NCBI RefSeq assembly: GCF_023053635.1
Contig: NC_086188.1
Coordinates: 942,501 to 1,006,500 of the forward strand
Length of the DNA: 64,000 nt
Source: Elgaria multicarinata webbii
Lineage: Eukaryota > Chordata > Lepidosauria > Squamata > Anguidae
Direction: 5' to 3'
Both the position numbers and the translations under genes were made by a program. Shown in pieces: positions 56,052 through 64,000 of this stretch (its first letter is position 1; each line of letters starts with the position of its first letter). The notes under the pieces are model-generated. The model was not told where the DNA came from. It saw nothing but the letters and a program-made list of their open reading frames with translations, and made no database searches.

Positions 56052-58174
56052 AGGTGCCTTTTGTGTGCAGCAGCAGCAGGAGGACAGAAAAGAAAGCTCT
56101 TCAAGGGTGACTGGACGTCTCGCTCCGCTCCCCTGCTCGTCGTAGTGTGGCGGGGTGGATTCATGGCCTAGTTCCCTCCACTGAGCAGAAACGTGGAGAC
56201 ACAATGAGAACAGCCCTGAAGCTGCCCCACTTTTATGAAACAGCCGGAGGGCAGGGAAAGGCCGCCGTTTGCTTCCCCCTTTTTCATTTTTGCAGTCTCC
56301 TCTTTCCTTCTCTTGCCTTAAAAAAGAGGGGCTTTTCTGAGGAGGCCCAGCAGAGTGGCATTTTGCAAACCAGCTTCAAGATCCTGGCTTGGCAGCCACT
56401 CTCAAACTGGCTTGCTGGATGGTGTCGGCCTAGACGTGCCGGGTGCGGCCTCCTGGCCCGTTGCCATGCCATAGATAGAATGGAATCGCCAAAGAATTCC
56501 AGCAGCGTCAGCCGCTCTGTTTATGACAGTGCGTTTTTGTTCCTTTTAGATCGAAAACATGCTAAATGAAGTCAAATTCAGTGAATATCTGGAGACTGGG
56601 AAGCAAGTGACCCACATCAATTTAGGTGACTTCATCAAACTCTACGTAAATCATCGCCCTGCCTTTGGGCTGGCGGCGAAAGAGATACGAAACGCCTTCC
56701 AGGTGTTGGGCTATGAGAACCAGGACGGCGAGCCGGCCATTCGCAGGGGGGACCTGCTGTTGCTGCTTCAACATAGAGGTAGGCGCCGGTGGCCCTGAAA
56801 CCGATTTGATGGTCACGGTGCTGCGATGGCGAAGCTGACGGGCTGTGTCCTCGCTTTACTCGGAACAGGAGAGCATTTCACAGAAGACGAGCTGGCAGAA
56901 TACCTCACCACTCTGCTAGGCCTGAACCCTGAGGGGGGACAACCGGAGGCTGGCGCCTACGATCCCGCAGGTATTTGCACGTCTGGCCAACCGCTCCTCT
57001 GCGGCAGTGCCATTGTCTGGGCCAGAGCGGGAGGCAGGTGAACAAACAGGTTGCAGTGCTGAAGAGGAGGAACGACTCCGGGGGCCTTTCGTACGTGGGG
57101 CCTGCCGGGGTGCAGGCGCCCGTCACGCGATCCAACCCTGCACATTCATATGGCTAGCTTAGTTCTAGCCAGCGTGGCTGGGTCCCTGGATCTGAAACGC
57201 ATGGAGGGTGAAGTGAGCCCTGTTGAAAGCAGTTTAAACCTGCTGTGTTCATCTGCTTACAGTCACACTGTGTGTGGCCTCCCTGTAAGGGGAAGCTTCC
57301 TTTCCTCTTCAGCTCCGTCACGTCCCCTGAGGAGCCCCCACTGTCCCGGGCAGTGTGACGACGGCCCCACCAAAATAAACAAGTCAGGAAAAGGCGGTTT
57401 CTGCAGCTCGGATAGATGATGAAAATGAAGCAAGAGCGTTGATTCTGCACCCCCCCACGCCTGCTGTTCAGCATAGTTTATTCCACTTCTGCTGAGCATA
57501 GGGAGGGGTAAAAAGTTATGGTGGTGCCAGGAAGGGCCCCCTCGCCCTTCATTGTCCCTGTATATTTAAGAATGCTTGGAAAACACAACAGCTAGAAACT
57601 TGCTTTTTTTTTTAAAAAAAGGAGTAAAGTGAACATCTCAAATCACGCCCTTTTCCTGTGGGATGGCCGGGGACAGACGACATTGCTTGATAGTGACCCA
57701 AAAGGGAGGCATGGCATGGCAGACCCTGTGCTTCGCCTGGAGAGGACATCTCCTGCCTCGGGCCACGTGCTCCAGGCCACGGTCAGGCGATGGCGTGTCA
57801 GGGTTGCACTAGATGGTCCACGCTGCAGGTTGCCTTGGGGAGCCCCCCTCTTGGATTAGGCAGTGCATCTCCTTTGGGGGCACCCCTTTCCCCCGTCAAG
57901 ACAAATGGCTGATCTGGTGGCTTTGTGGACATTCCATTCCACACGTGGTTGTTTCCACGTTGTACTAAATCGTAATATCAGTTACTTTGGCTTCTCTCCC
58001 ACCCCCAACCCCTCTCCAGGTGCCGATGCCTTTATTGAAAAAGAAATTCCAGAGGAAATTACGGCAACACTGTTCACGGCAGACATTCTCGACTTGCCTA
58101 TTCCTGAACCACCACTGACAGAGGCAGAAACCACCAATGAACCCATGAGCAGCGTTCAGTCACCAAAGTCTTAA
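38186..58174 (+). CDS. CFAP251: CFAP251 (WDR66), cilia- and flagella-associated protein 251 (complete)
   Basis: CFAP251 belongs to the calmodulin- and spoke-associated complex at the base of radial spoke 3 in motile axonemes; loss in humans causes malformed sperm flagella. Twenty-one coding exons give 1197 codons against 1149 in human. Residues 1-286 are low-complexity (Glu, Gly, Ala, Gln, Pro), with no repeat of fixed length. From about 287 to 960 come WD40 repeats, with visible strands such as [37 protein letters not shown] and [10 protein letters not shown]. The C terminus (about 990-1146) has [40 protein letters not shown] and an EF-hand-like part ([16 protein letters not shown]) resembling calmodulin-type helices. 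An in-frame stop in the 5' UTR (38165-38167) fixes the start. One internal intron may be GC-AG. Confidence 0.97.
38767..39336 (+). CDS. CFAP251: CFAP251 exon 3, low-complexity
   Basis: Residues 97-286, rich in Glu, Gln, Gly, Ala and Lys. It ends LSAHPL before gtgggt. Read-through would stop at 39372. Homology is weak here; splice sites and phase support it. Confidence 0.85.
39975..40228 (-). mobile_element. tRNA-derived SINE with (ATTC)n tail
   Basis: On the minus strand it runs from gagccagtgtggggtcagg through a B-box-like stretch, cccactcggcggtgga and gactctcagcccagcctacc to gggcggata-type sequence and an (ATTC)n/(TTCA)n tail. It is the fullest copy of the type also at 20772 and 32104. CFAP251 intron 3. 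Confidence 0.7.
40360..40412. mobile_element. Fragment of gtctgatccagc-type repeat
   Basis: ttgttggtagacccttggactgatccc is the end of the family best seen at 33001-33178. Confidence 0.4.
40708..40848 (+). CDS. CFAP251: CFAP251 exon 4, WD40 start
   Basis: [17 protein letters not shown] and [20 protein letters not shown], close to human WDR66. Confidence 0.96.
40956..41065 (+). CDS. CFAP251: CFAP251 exon 5
   Basis: [20 protein letters not shown] and [10 protein letters not shown]. Confidence 0.97.
41142..41197. repeat. (GGGA)n and (GGA)n microsatellite
   Basis: Purine tract just after CFAP251 exon 5. Confidence 0.95.
41318..41450. mobile_element. Palindromic repeat copy followed by gtctgatccagc-type repeat
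   Basis: gacgatgggagttgtagtgc marks the palindrome; ctagacagactttgggtctg then atccagcagggctcgcctga marks the second repeat. Confidence 0.6.
41532..41556. repeat. (CAC)n microsatellite
   Basis: Eight CAC units in CFAP251 intron 5. Confidence 0.95.
41884..41992 (+). CDS. CFAP251: CFAP251 exon 6
   Basis: [20 protein letters not shown] and [16 protein letters not shown]. Confidence 0.97.
42473..42553 (+). CDS. CFAP251: CFAP251 exon 7
   Basis: [20 protein letters not shown] then PPQFGFQ. Confidence 0.97.
42727..42804 (+). CDS. CFAP251: CFAP251 exon 8
   Basis: [20 protein letters not shown] then VIFYLW. Confidence 0.96.
43025..43145. mobile_element. Retroelement fragment (accgccc type)
   Basis: tttatttattaacagcattt then atgtaccgctccatatctaa and an A-rich end. 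CFAP251 intron 8. Confidence 0.55.
43385..43485. mobile_element. Palindromic repeat family copy
   Basis: gtggactgcaacgcccaccc and gatgggagctgcagtcccaa, then acctctggagggctgccggc and aggttggagaaggctgg. CFAP251 intron 8. Confidence 0.7.
43675..43719 (+). CDS. CFAP251: CFAP251 exon 9 (45 bases)
   Basis: [15 protein letters not shown], matching human HSAPLLTEK. Flanks tccttag and gtgagt. Confidence 0.94.
44754..44974 (+). CDS. CFAP251: CFAP251 exon 10
   Basis: [37 protein letters not shown] and [13 protein letters not shown]. Confidence 0.98.
45080..45260 (-). mobile_element. tRNA-derived SINE, minus orientation
   Basis: The plus strand shows gaggaagctgccttgcgcag, agtatcgttgacgctgtcag and the inverted B-box agggattgaacctgcaccct. 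CFAP251 intron 10. Confidence 0.65.
45470..45640 (-). mobile_element. gtctgatccagc-type repeat joined to a SINE head
   Basis: cggagtgctgggctagacgg then accctgggtctgatccggcc, followed by gctgtaccactgagctacgg, the inverted A-box of the tRNA-derived SINE. Confidence 0.6.
46085..46210. mobile_element. Interspersed repeat (gtctgatccagc type), opposite orientation
   Basis: gctggatcagacccaggtcc, tagtccagcattctcttcac and ccctgttccccagcaaacgg are the reverse of the blocks at 33001-33178. CFAP251 intron 10. Confidence 0.65.
46494..46685 (+). CDS. CFAP251: CFAP251 exon 11
   Basis: [39 protein letters not shown] and [10 protein letters not shown]. Confidence 0.97.
46862..47109 (+). CDS. CFAP251: CFAP251 exon 12
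   Basis: [39 protein letters not shown] and [18 protein letters not shown]. Confidence 0.97.
47387..47538 (+). CDS. CFAP251: CFAP251 exon 13
   Basis: [20 protein letters not shown] and [15 protein letters not shown]. Confidence 0.97.
47850..48035 (-). mobile_element. tRNA-derived SINE, minus orientation, degraded
   Basis: ccctgactggcagcagcccg, caggagcctgaaaccccggg and ctgccattgcgctacggccc (inverted A-box). CFAP251 intron 13. Confidence 0.6.
48172..48345 (+). CDS. CFAP251: CFAP251 exon 14
   Basis: [15 protein letters not shown], then [20 protein letters not shown] and [10 protein letters not shown]. Confidence 0.97.
49137..49321 (+). CDS. CFAP251: CFAP251 exon 15
   Basis: [40 protein letters not shown] and [11 protein letters not shown]. 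Confidence 0.97.
50008..50215. mobile_element. Retroelement fragment (accgccc type)
   Basis: (TTTA)n, then ataccgcccaatagccggag and ctctctgggcggttcacaga, then an A-rich part. The best copy of this type here. Confidence 0.7.
50345..50442. mobile_element. Palindromic repeat family copy
   Basis: cctttcccaacatgggcctc, aatgctgggagttgtagtcc and aacacatctgctgcagacta, then ttgggaaggcgg. Confidence 0.7.
50602..50725. mobile_element. Near-perfect 124-bp palindrome, ZNF143-like core
   Basis: Two 60-base arms with three mismatches by eye and a 4-base loop (agca). Arms carry ccttcctcaacctggggcgc, tccagatgtgttggact and tctcccagaatgccccagcc. This is the longest and best kept member of the family here. Confidence 0.95.
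51077..51191 (+). CDS. CFAP251: CFAP251 exon 16
   Basis: [31 protein letters not shown]. The end is set by homology at a GCAGGC donor; an in-frame weak GT donor at 51207 would add AGKAP. Confidence 0.88.
51287..51450 (+). CDS. CFAP251: CFAP251 exon 17
   Basis: [36 protein letters not shown] and VMKWDINV. Confidence 0.97.
51754..52265 (-). mobile_element. CR1 LINE, 5'-truncated, CFAP251 intron 17
   Basis: Same 3' tail and peptides as at 26165 ([60 protein letters not shown]), about half as long. It is very similar to the other copy by eye, so the same subfamily. Confidence 0.92.
53001..53108. mobile_element. Palindromic repeat family, decayed copy
   Basis: acctggtgccctcctgatgt, gatggagttgttgtccagcg and tacctggagagcacaggtgg. 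Confidence 0.55.
53928..54018 (+). CDS. CFAP251: CFAP251 exon 18
   Basis: [20 protein letters not shown] and GGRAGEFFR, between tccccag and gtaatg. Confidence 0.96.
54030..54420. mobile_element. LINE-like fragment, CFAP251 intron 18
   Basis: ttacccagccttttgatgta and ctcaaggcggcttacaagtt open it, an A-rich part follows, and the minus strand beyond encodes [20 protein letters not shown], a known reverse-transcriptase C-terminal motif (LHWLPV). Confidence 0.6.
54837..54980 (+). CDS. CFAP251: CFAP251 exon 19
   Basis: [31 protein letters not shown] and [14 protein letters not shown]. Confidence 0.98.
55129..55195. mobile_element. Palindromic repeat family, half copy
   Basis: aatgtgctggacttcctcct and gtggggagttatagtccaaa, then acatctagc. 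Confidence 0.55.
55206..55251. repeat. (GT)n microsatellite
   Basis: About 23 GT units in CFAP251 intron 19. Confidence 0.97.
56010..56052. repeat. (TG)n(AG)n microsatellite
   Basis: TG units then AG units in CFAP251 intron 19. Confidence 0.95.
56550..56778 (+). CDS. CFAP251: CFAP251 exon 20, EF-hand-like
   Basis: [37 protein letters not shown] and [20 protein letters not shown]. The calcium loop lacks several acidic ligands, so calcium binding is doubtful. Confidence 0.97.
56869..56970 (+). CDS. CFAP251: CFAP251 exon 21
   Basis: [34 protein letters not shown]. Confidence 0.96.
56971..58019 (+). other. CFAP251 last intron
   Basis: No exon, SINE or inverted repeat recognised; an A-rich run lies at 57606-57620. 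Confidence 0.4.
58020..58174 (+). CDS. CFAP251: CFAP251 exon 22 with stop
   Basis: [30 protein letters not shown], ending VQSPKS and TAA. Confidence 0.95.
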
Positions 58175-58616
58175 TGCCCTCTGATTGTTCACTTTTTAAA
58201 AAATAATAATGCTGTAACTAGTTTTTTTATTCTGAAGTCCCTTTATTGTCGTCATCGTCTTTTTAAAGTCTCAGATCCGCAAAGTATGGAATCCAAAGGT
58301 TTTTTTCAAAGGGTGTAAGTGATGCCATTATTGGGCCCTTAGTAGAGCATCATACAATTCTGAACCTCAAAGAATAATTCTCAAATTTGTCCAAACTTAA
58401 GAACTCCTGGGGCTGGTCTCACAACCCACACTGTTGTTTCCTACCTAATCTAAGAGCAGAGTGGTACAGATTATGTTCAGATCACAGTGCAAGAGATACT
58501 AAAGCATTGTGATAACAATATCAGGGATCCTGAAGACTATTAGGCCAGGTGTGGGAAGGTTTTCTAATTAGAACCCTGAGATCTACCAGCCTGGTATAAA
58601 AGACACACATTTAGGA

Positions 58617-58622
58617 TTAAAG
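58617..58622 (+). terminator. CFAP251: Possible CFAP251 poly(A) signal ATTAAA
   Basis: A common variant hexamer 440 bases after the stop. No AATAAA was found between the stop and this point, so it is a guess. Confidence 0.3.
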
Positions 58623-58753
58623 AATTCTGGGCTCAGGAATTGGTTTTGACTGTCAGAACTGAATGGAGATCAGTTGTTTCGCACACAAAAATCCACTCTT
58701 GATTGCTTCTAGCTCTCTTCATTTCAGCAGTATAAGGCAAGAGAGGTCATCGG

Positions 58754-59412
58754 CCTGGTTCACACAAAATGACAACCCACAGTATGGGTTGTCATTGAAT
58801 CGCGGGTTGTTGTGTTGTGTAAACCCATCTGTGCTAATTAACCATTGTTTATTAACCACGAGCAACCCAGAGTTCACAACCCAACAACAAACCATGGGTT
58901 CTCTTCGCCAGGATGATGGGTTAAACTATGGTGTGTTAGTGTGGTTGGGTTCACAAAACACAGCAGTCCATGATTCAACAATAATCCATACTTAAACCAT
59001 ACCCTGGGTTATTGTATTGTGTGAACCAGGTCAACGGATTAAGTATGAGCTGAGTATGGGTAGTTGTTGAATTGTGGGTAGTTATGTGCGAACCCTGCAC
59101 TATGGGTTGCTAATCATAACCCAGGAAGAGAATACATGGTTAGTTGTGGGATTGTAAACTGTGGGTTGTTTTTAGTTAACAACCCATAGTTAAACCATAG
59201 TTAGAACGTAAGAAGAGCTGTGCTGGATTAGACCAAGGTCCATGTAGATCAGCAGTCTGTTTACACAGTGACCAGCCAGCTGCCCACGGGAAGTCCATAA
59301 GCCAGATCTGAGTGTAACAACACCCATCTATATTCAGGGTTTGCACGTAACCCATGATTCAAAGACAACCCATAATCCTTACTATGGGATGTCATTATGT
59401 GCGAACCAGGTC
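58754..59412. mobile_element. Cluster of aaccca/gtgtgaac repeats with a SINE-like insertion
   Basis: 58754-59030 is bounded by inverted ends CCTGGTTCACACAA and GTGTGAACCAGG. Inside are many aaccca/tgggtt blocks in both directions. A second copy to 59412 ends attatgtgcgaaccagg and is broken at about 59205-59335 by the gtctgatccagc-type repeat. It lies between CFAP251 and BCL7A. Confidence 0.7.
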
Positions 59413-59920
59413 ATTTTGTTGCTGCTGCTGTTAAACAATTGGGAGTCAGAAATCCTTGGTGATTTACTGTAAGTAATCCAGGGATCTACCAGTAGATCCA
59501 GATCTATGTTCTGCCCACCTTCTGTATTAGGCAAGTCGAACGTGGGTGAACTCCTGCGTCCTTGTTCAAGCCAATGGGGCTCTTTCGGGTGTGCGCTGCT
59601 GCAAACTGAAAGGCGGCCCAGGAGCTGGACGTGGTGTTTCCACTGTTGCAGGCAGAGTTGGGCCGTTTTGTTTCTGGGAGAAAGCAGGAAAGGTCAGTCT
59701 CTGCTGGTGGGTAAAGCAGAGCTGTGCTGCTTTCAAGGGGAAAAATCTGTCTTTAGCTCACAACTGAAGGCCCTAAAAACGGTCATATTATAGGCCACAG
59801 ATTTCATAAACTTAAACTTCTGGCCCTTCTGAGGAGGCCGACGGCCCCCTTGATATGTTTCACTGCACCTTTTTTTTGAAAAAGCTCCCTTCAAAACGTT
59901 GGTTCCCTTCACGCAGGCAG
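59413..59920. other. Intergenic, CFAP251 to BCL7A
   Basis: I see no gene or clear repeat here. Confidence 0.4.
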
Positions 59921-60800
<880 letters not shown>

Positions 60801-61140
60801 TCTCTCTTACACCTTATTCCGGCTCTTTAGTCGTCTTCTCCCCCCCCCCCTTCCCGGAGTAGCCTTTTCCTCCTTCCTATAGACCCCCCCCTCAATTCTT
60901 TGTATCTTCCCCCTCGGCCCTTCATGGGTTGCCTCCCTCCTCTGCCCCATAATTCTGGGCGGGGGAAGCTCCCTCCAACTCCCTCTGAAGGCACCTTGGG
61001 GCGCCCCCGCCCCTTTCCTCTGGCTCGCCCCCCTCCCGTTAGTGCCTTGAGAACCGCTGGGGTTTCCCCTCCTTTCCTTTCCCCATCTTCGTTCCCCCTC
61101 ACCCCCCAACTCCTCGTGGGTGTTTCCATTGATGTAGCGC

Positions 61141-61188
61141 GCTCTCTCTCTCTCTCCCTCTCTCTCTCTCTCTCACACACACACATAT
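61141..61188. repeat. (CT)n(CA)n microsatellite
   Basis: CT units interrupted by CCCT, then CA units. Confidence 0.95.
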
Positions 61189-62101
61189 CTGCAGGGCCCC
61201 CATAATTAGGCCAGGCTCTCCATCAACGCCCCCCACCCACCTTTAAGGATTTCTGGCACTTCTTTCCCTCGTTAGCCTTCTGCCCACCCGTAACTGCCCC
61301 CCCTGCGCCCACATCCCCTCCGGTTTTCTTTTTCCCAAGGTTAGTTTCTCAATTCCTTGTATTGTTCCTGTCTTATTATTTCCCAGTAATAAAGCTGAAA
61401 CTCCCCATCAGCTCCCCCATTCTTTCCCTTGCTCCCTTATCCTTCCTGCTCTTCCTTTTACATGTATCTGCTGCTCGTCTTCCTGCTCTTTCAGTTGACT
61501 ATCCCTCCCTTGGGCTTTTGTCCCACCTGCTCTCCTCCCTTTTGTTAGCTTCGCTCCACTCTCATTTAGGACCCTTGTTGAACTAGCCCCATGCACTTTG
61601 GGTGCTTTCCCCCTTTATAGACCTTGTATCTTCCCCTGCCTTTTGTCCTCCACTTTCTATTGTCCTCCTCAACCAATCCTTTTAAGATCCCCTTCCCCGT
61701 CTTCTCCACTGACAGACCTGCTTGCACATCTCCATTGATCCTACCCATTTATTCTTCTTCCCACCTGCCCCCCTTGGATCTCCCTGTCCAGCCATGGACC
61801 TGAATTCCTGGCATCAGTTCCTGGATTGGCCGGGCCAGATGACTTCTCCACTCATGTCTTCTCTCTGCCAACTCTGTCTTGTGAACTGGCTGTGTGTTGC
61901 CCCAAGTAACCCTTTCCCGCTCATCCTGACGGGTATATATATACATGTATGTATATGCCTAGTGTGTCTCATTATTTCATATACTGTTCTGTTGAACCCC
62001 TCGTAGGAGTGTGTGTGTAGGGAATCCCTAACCACCGTCTCGGAACTGCCCTCCCCTTTCACACCCATCATGGCCCTTTCCCCCTACCATCTGCCCCTTG
62101 A

Positions 62102-62280
62102 CATGAAGCTGCCCTATATTCAGAGTCTCATCATTGGTCCATCTAGCCCAATATTGCTTAGTGATTCCAGCATTCTTTGGTGGAGTCTTTTCCATGTGCT
62201 TGAGATCTTTTAACTGGAGACACCAGAGATTGAATCAGGAGCCTTTTCCAGGCAAAACATGTGCTGCACCTCAGTGTACC
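62102..62280 (-). mobile_element. tRNA-derived SINE, minus orientation
   Basis: catgaagctgccctatattc, attggtccatctagcccaat, gagattgaatcaggagcctt (inverted B-box) and tgtgctgcacctcagtgta (inverted A-box region). Confidence 0.65.
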
Positions 62281-64000
62281 TAATAAGCTCTCCCTTCATC
62301 AGTTTTAAGGACATTTTCCTCACCTCCTCTCTTTCCCAGTGGACATATTACTGCTTTCTGTGATGATTAGCGTAGCATGTTTTCTAGAATGCGAATGGCA
62401 GCCGCTTCACAATATCTTCTTGAGCTGCCTTTTGCCCCTCAGTGGTCTCATCCCTCTTCCACTGACCTTTTGCTGTTTCAGCTGCTTTTCTCTTTGTTTA
62501 AGTTCCCTCTGATCATCCCTGAAGTGTAATTTTGTTTCCATTTGTTTGAATTGTGTGAGTGGGGAGAAGGTATGATAAGGTATGTTATGTGTCTTTAATT
62601 TTTTTAAAAAAATATCAGAATTAAATTTTAAATATGGGTGAGGAGAAGTACAGTGAAAAGGGCAGGCAGATGTGTGACTTGGGGTCACCACTATGAAAGC
62701 AATGCTTCATCTTTTGCTTCAACATCTTCATGTACTTTTGAGTGTGATTTGGCTTAAATGCTTTTTTTCATACACATGTCAGAGAGGAATCTTGAAGCAA
62801 ATAATTTTGCATAAAGTTTACCATGTCTAATGGGAATGGGTCAACCAGATGGATTCATTTTAAAGGTTTTTAGTTTCATACTGCAAATCAAATGTGCTCG
62901 CTTGTATGGTTTAATTCTGGTGATTTAAATTCTGAAAGGGAGGATATAATTGCTACTTGAATTTGTTTGAAATTATATAATTAAAGGTTGTAACCTTGGT
63001 AAAATCATCGCCTTTTGTCAAACCTTTACAACATGTTAGCACTTTATTCTTTTGTGGGAGGTTTTGTGTAGTTTTTATTGTGTACATTATTGTGGCATAG
63101 TTAAACAATACTGTGAAATGGTTATTGAAGCACAATAGGCAATCAGAGTGCAGTTTGGTATTTTTGGATCAGATAACATGGTATGAATGTAATTCTAGAG
63201 AGCCTTATTTTGTTTAAACAACTTGATAGGGTTTTTAGCAATTTTAACCTATTTTGTGTTACACCATTGCACAGCTCACGCTGAGCAGCATTTTCAGATT
63301 CGGAATAGTTCAAGGATTTTATGTTTGATGAAATATAGTCCAATTCCTATGTAGCAAATTCCCTAGGTGTTTGTAAACAAGCAGAATATAGAGAAATAGG
63401 TTTACACCCCTCTTTACTCTCCTGATTACAGTTTTAAAGATGTGGGGTTTGTCAATAGTCCAGTTCAACTTGTCTTGGACAAAGAACCAAACCCCCCCCC
63501 CCCCGCCCCCATGCACGCAGTGAAAAGAGATTTCAGAATTAAAATCCAAGCCATTGTATTGAAAAGCTGAGACACTGACAACCCTGATGATAGTACAGTG
63601 TTCTAGGGATAATGCTTCTCTGTGGTTAAGGCAATGCTGGTGGCTGGTTCCTAGGAGCCAGCATAATGCAGGGAGGGATGACAAGACTCCTTATCTACAC
63701 CATTGTAGGCAACCTCTTGATTCTCTGTTTGTTGTGTTTTACTGAAGGCAAGCGTGTGTCTTGTTTCCTTTTGTCATACTTTGGCAAAGGCATGGGAAGA
63801 AGAGGAAATGAGAAAGCTTTCTTCTTGCTCAACAAATAAACCAGGCGAAACTTTTTTTGCCAGCATTTTCAGTTGTCATAGCAACCCCACACAGGTGATC
63901 ACACTGGCTTATTTCTTCAAAAGGAGATTGATGGGGATTCGGCAGAAATTTTGTAAACTTCAATCCTGACACAGCAAACTGTTTTTAAGGGCAACCATCC

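Noticed and set aside
54837-57041. A separate small calmodulin-like gene
   Set aside because: These exons splice in phase onto the WD40 part and match the C terminus of vertebrate CFAP251.

Overview
The window looks like a squamate reptile (probably lizard) chromosome. It holds intron-rich vertebrate genes in the order SETD1B, HPD, PSMD9, CFAP251 (WDR66), BCL7A, which is the order known from human 12q24.31. The repeats are of reptile type: CR1 LINE ends with the ATTCTATG tail, several tRNA-derived SINEs, and many short palindromic elements. Introns are short and much of 37-51 kb is GC-rich, as expected of a reptilian microchromosome; that is an inference.

Layout. 711-12612 (+) encodes the C-terminal 1069 residues of SETD1B in ten exons (acidic region, large linker, N-SET, SET and post-SET), followed by a long 3' UTR to about 17.1 kb. 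17614-29034 (-) is a complete 14-exon HPD gene of 393 codons with all three iron ligands in place (H183, H266, E349). Its start codon stands alone at the end of exon 1, and exon 2 has only 27 bases. 30324-35448 (+) is a complete six-exon PSMD9 (210 codons) with a CpG-rich promoter, head to head with HPD. 38186-58174 (+) is a complete CFAP251 with 21 coding exons plus one noncoding first exon (1197 codons). 60394-60485 (+) is coding exon 1 of BCL7A inside a CpG island; the rest of that gene lies beyond the window.

The five genes are not one pathway. SETD1B (H3K4 methyltransferase) and BCL7A (BAF complex subunit) are chromatin factors, HPD acts in tyrosine breakdown, PSMD9 is a proteasome assembly chaperone, and CFAP251 is an axonemal protein of motile cilia and sperm tails.

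The most notable signals are: an AT-AC (U12-type) intron in SETD1B with a full 5' splice site and branch site; two likely GC-AG introns, in PSMD9 and CFAP251; an RFX X-box-like site and a ZNF143-like site at the CFAP251 first exon, the latter inside what looks like half of a dispersed palindromic repeat; a family of long palindromes carrying that same ZNF143-like core, with at least fourteen copies here; and a 190-bp palindrome in an HPD intron with a complete CRE (TGACGTCA) at its axis.

Exon borders were placed by eye from splice sites, reading phase and remembered vertebrate orthologues. UTR ends and promoter calls are much less certain than coding exons.
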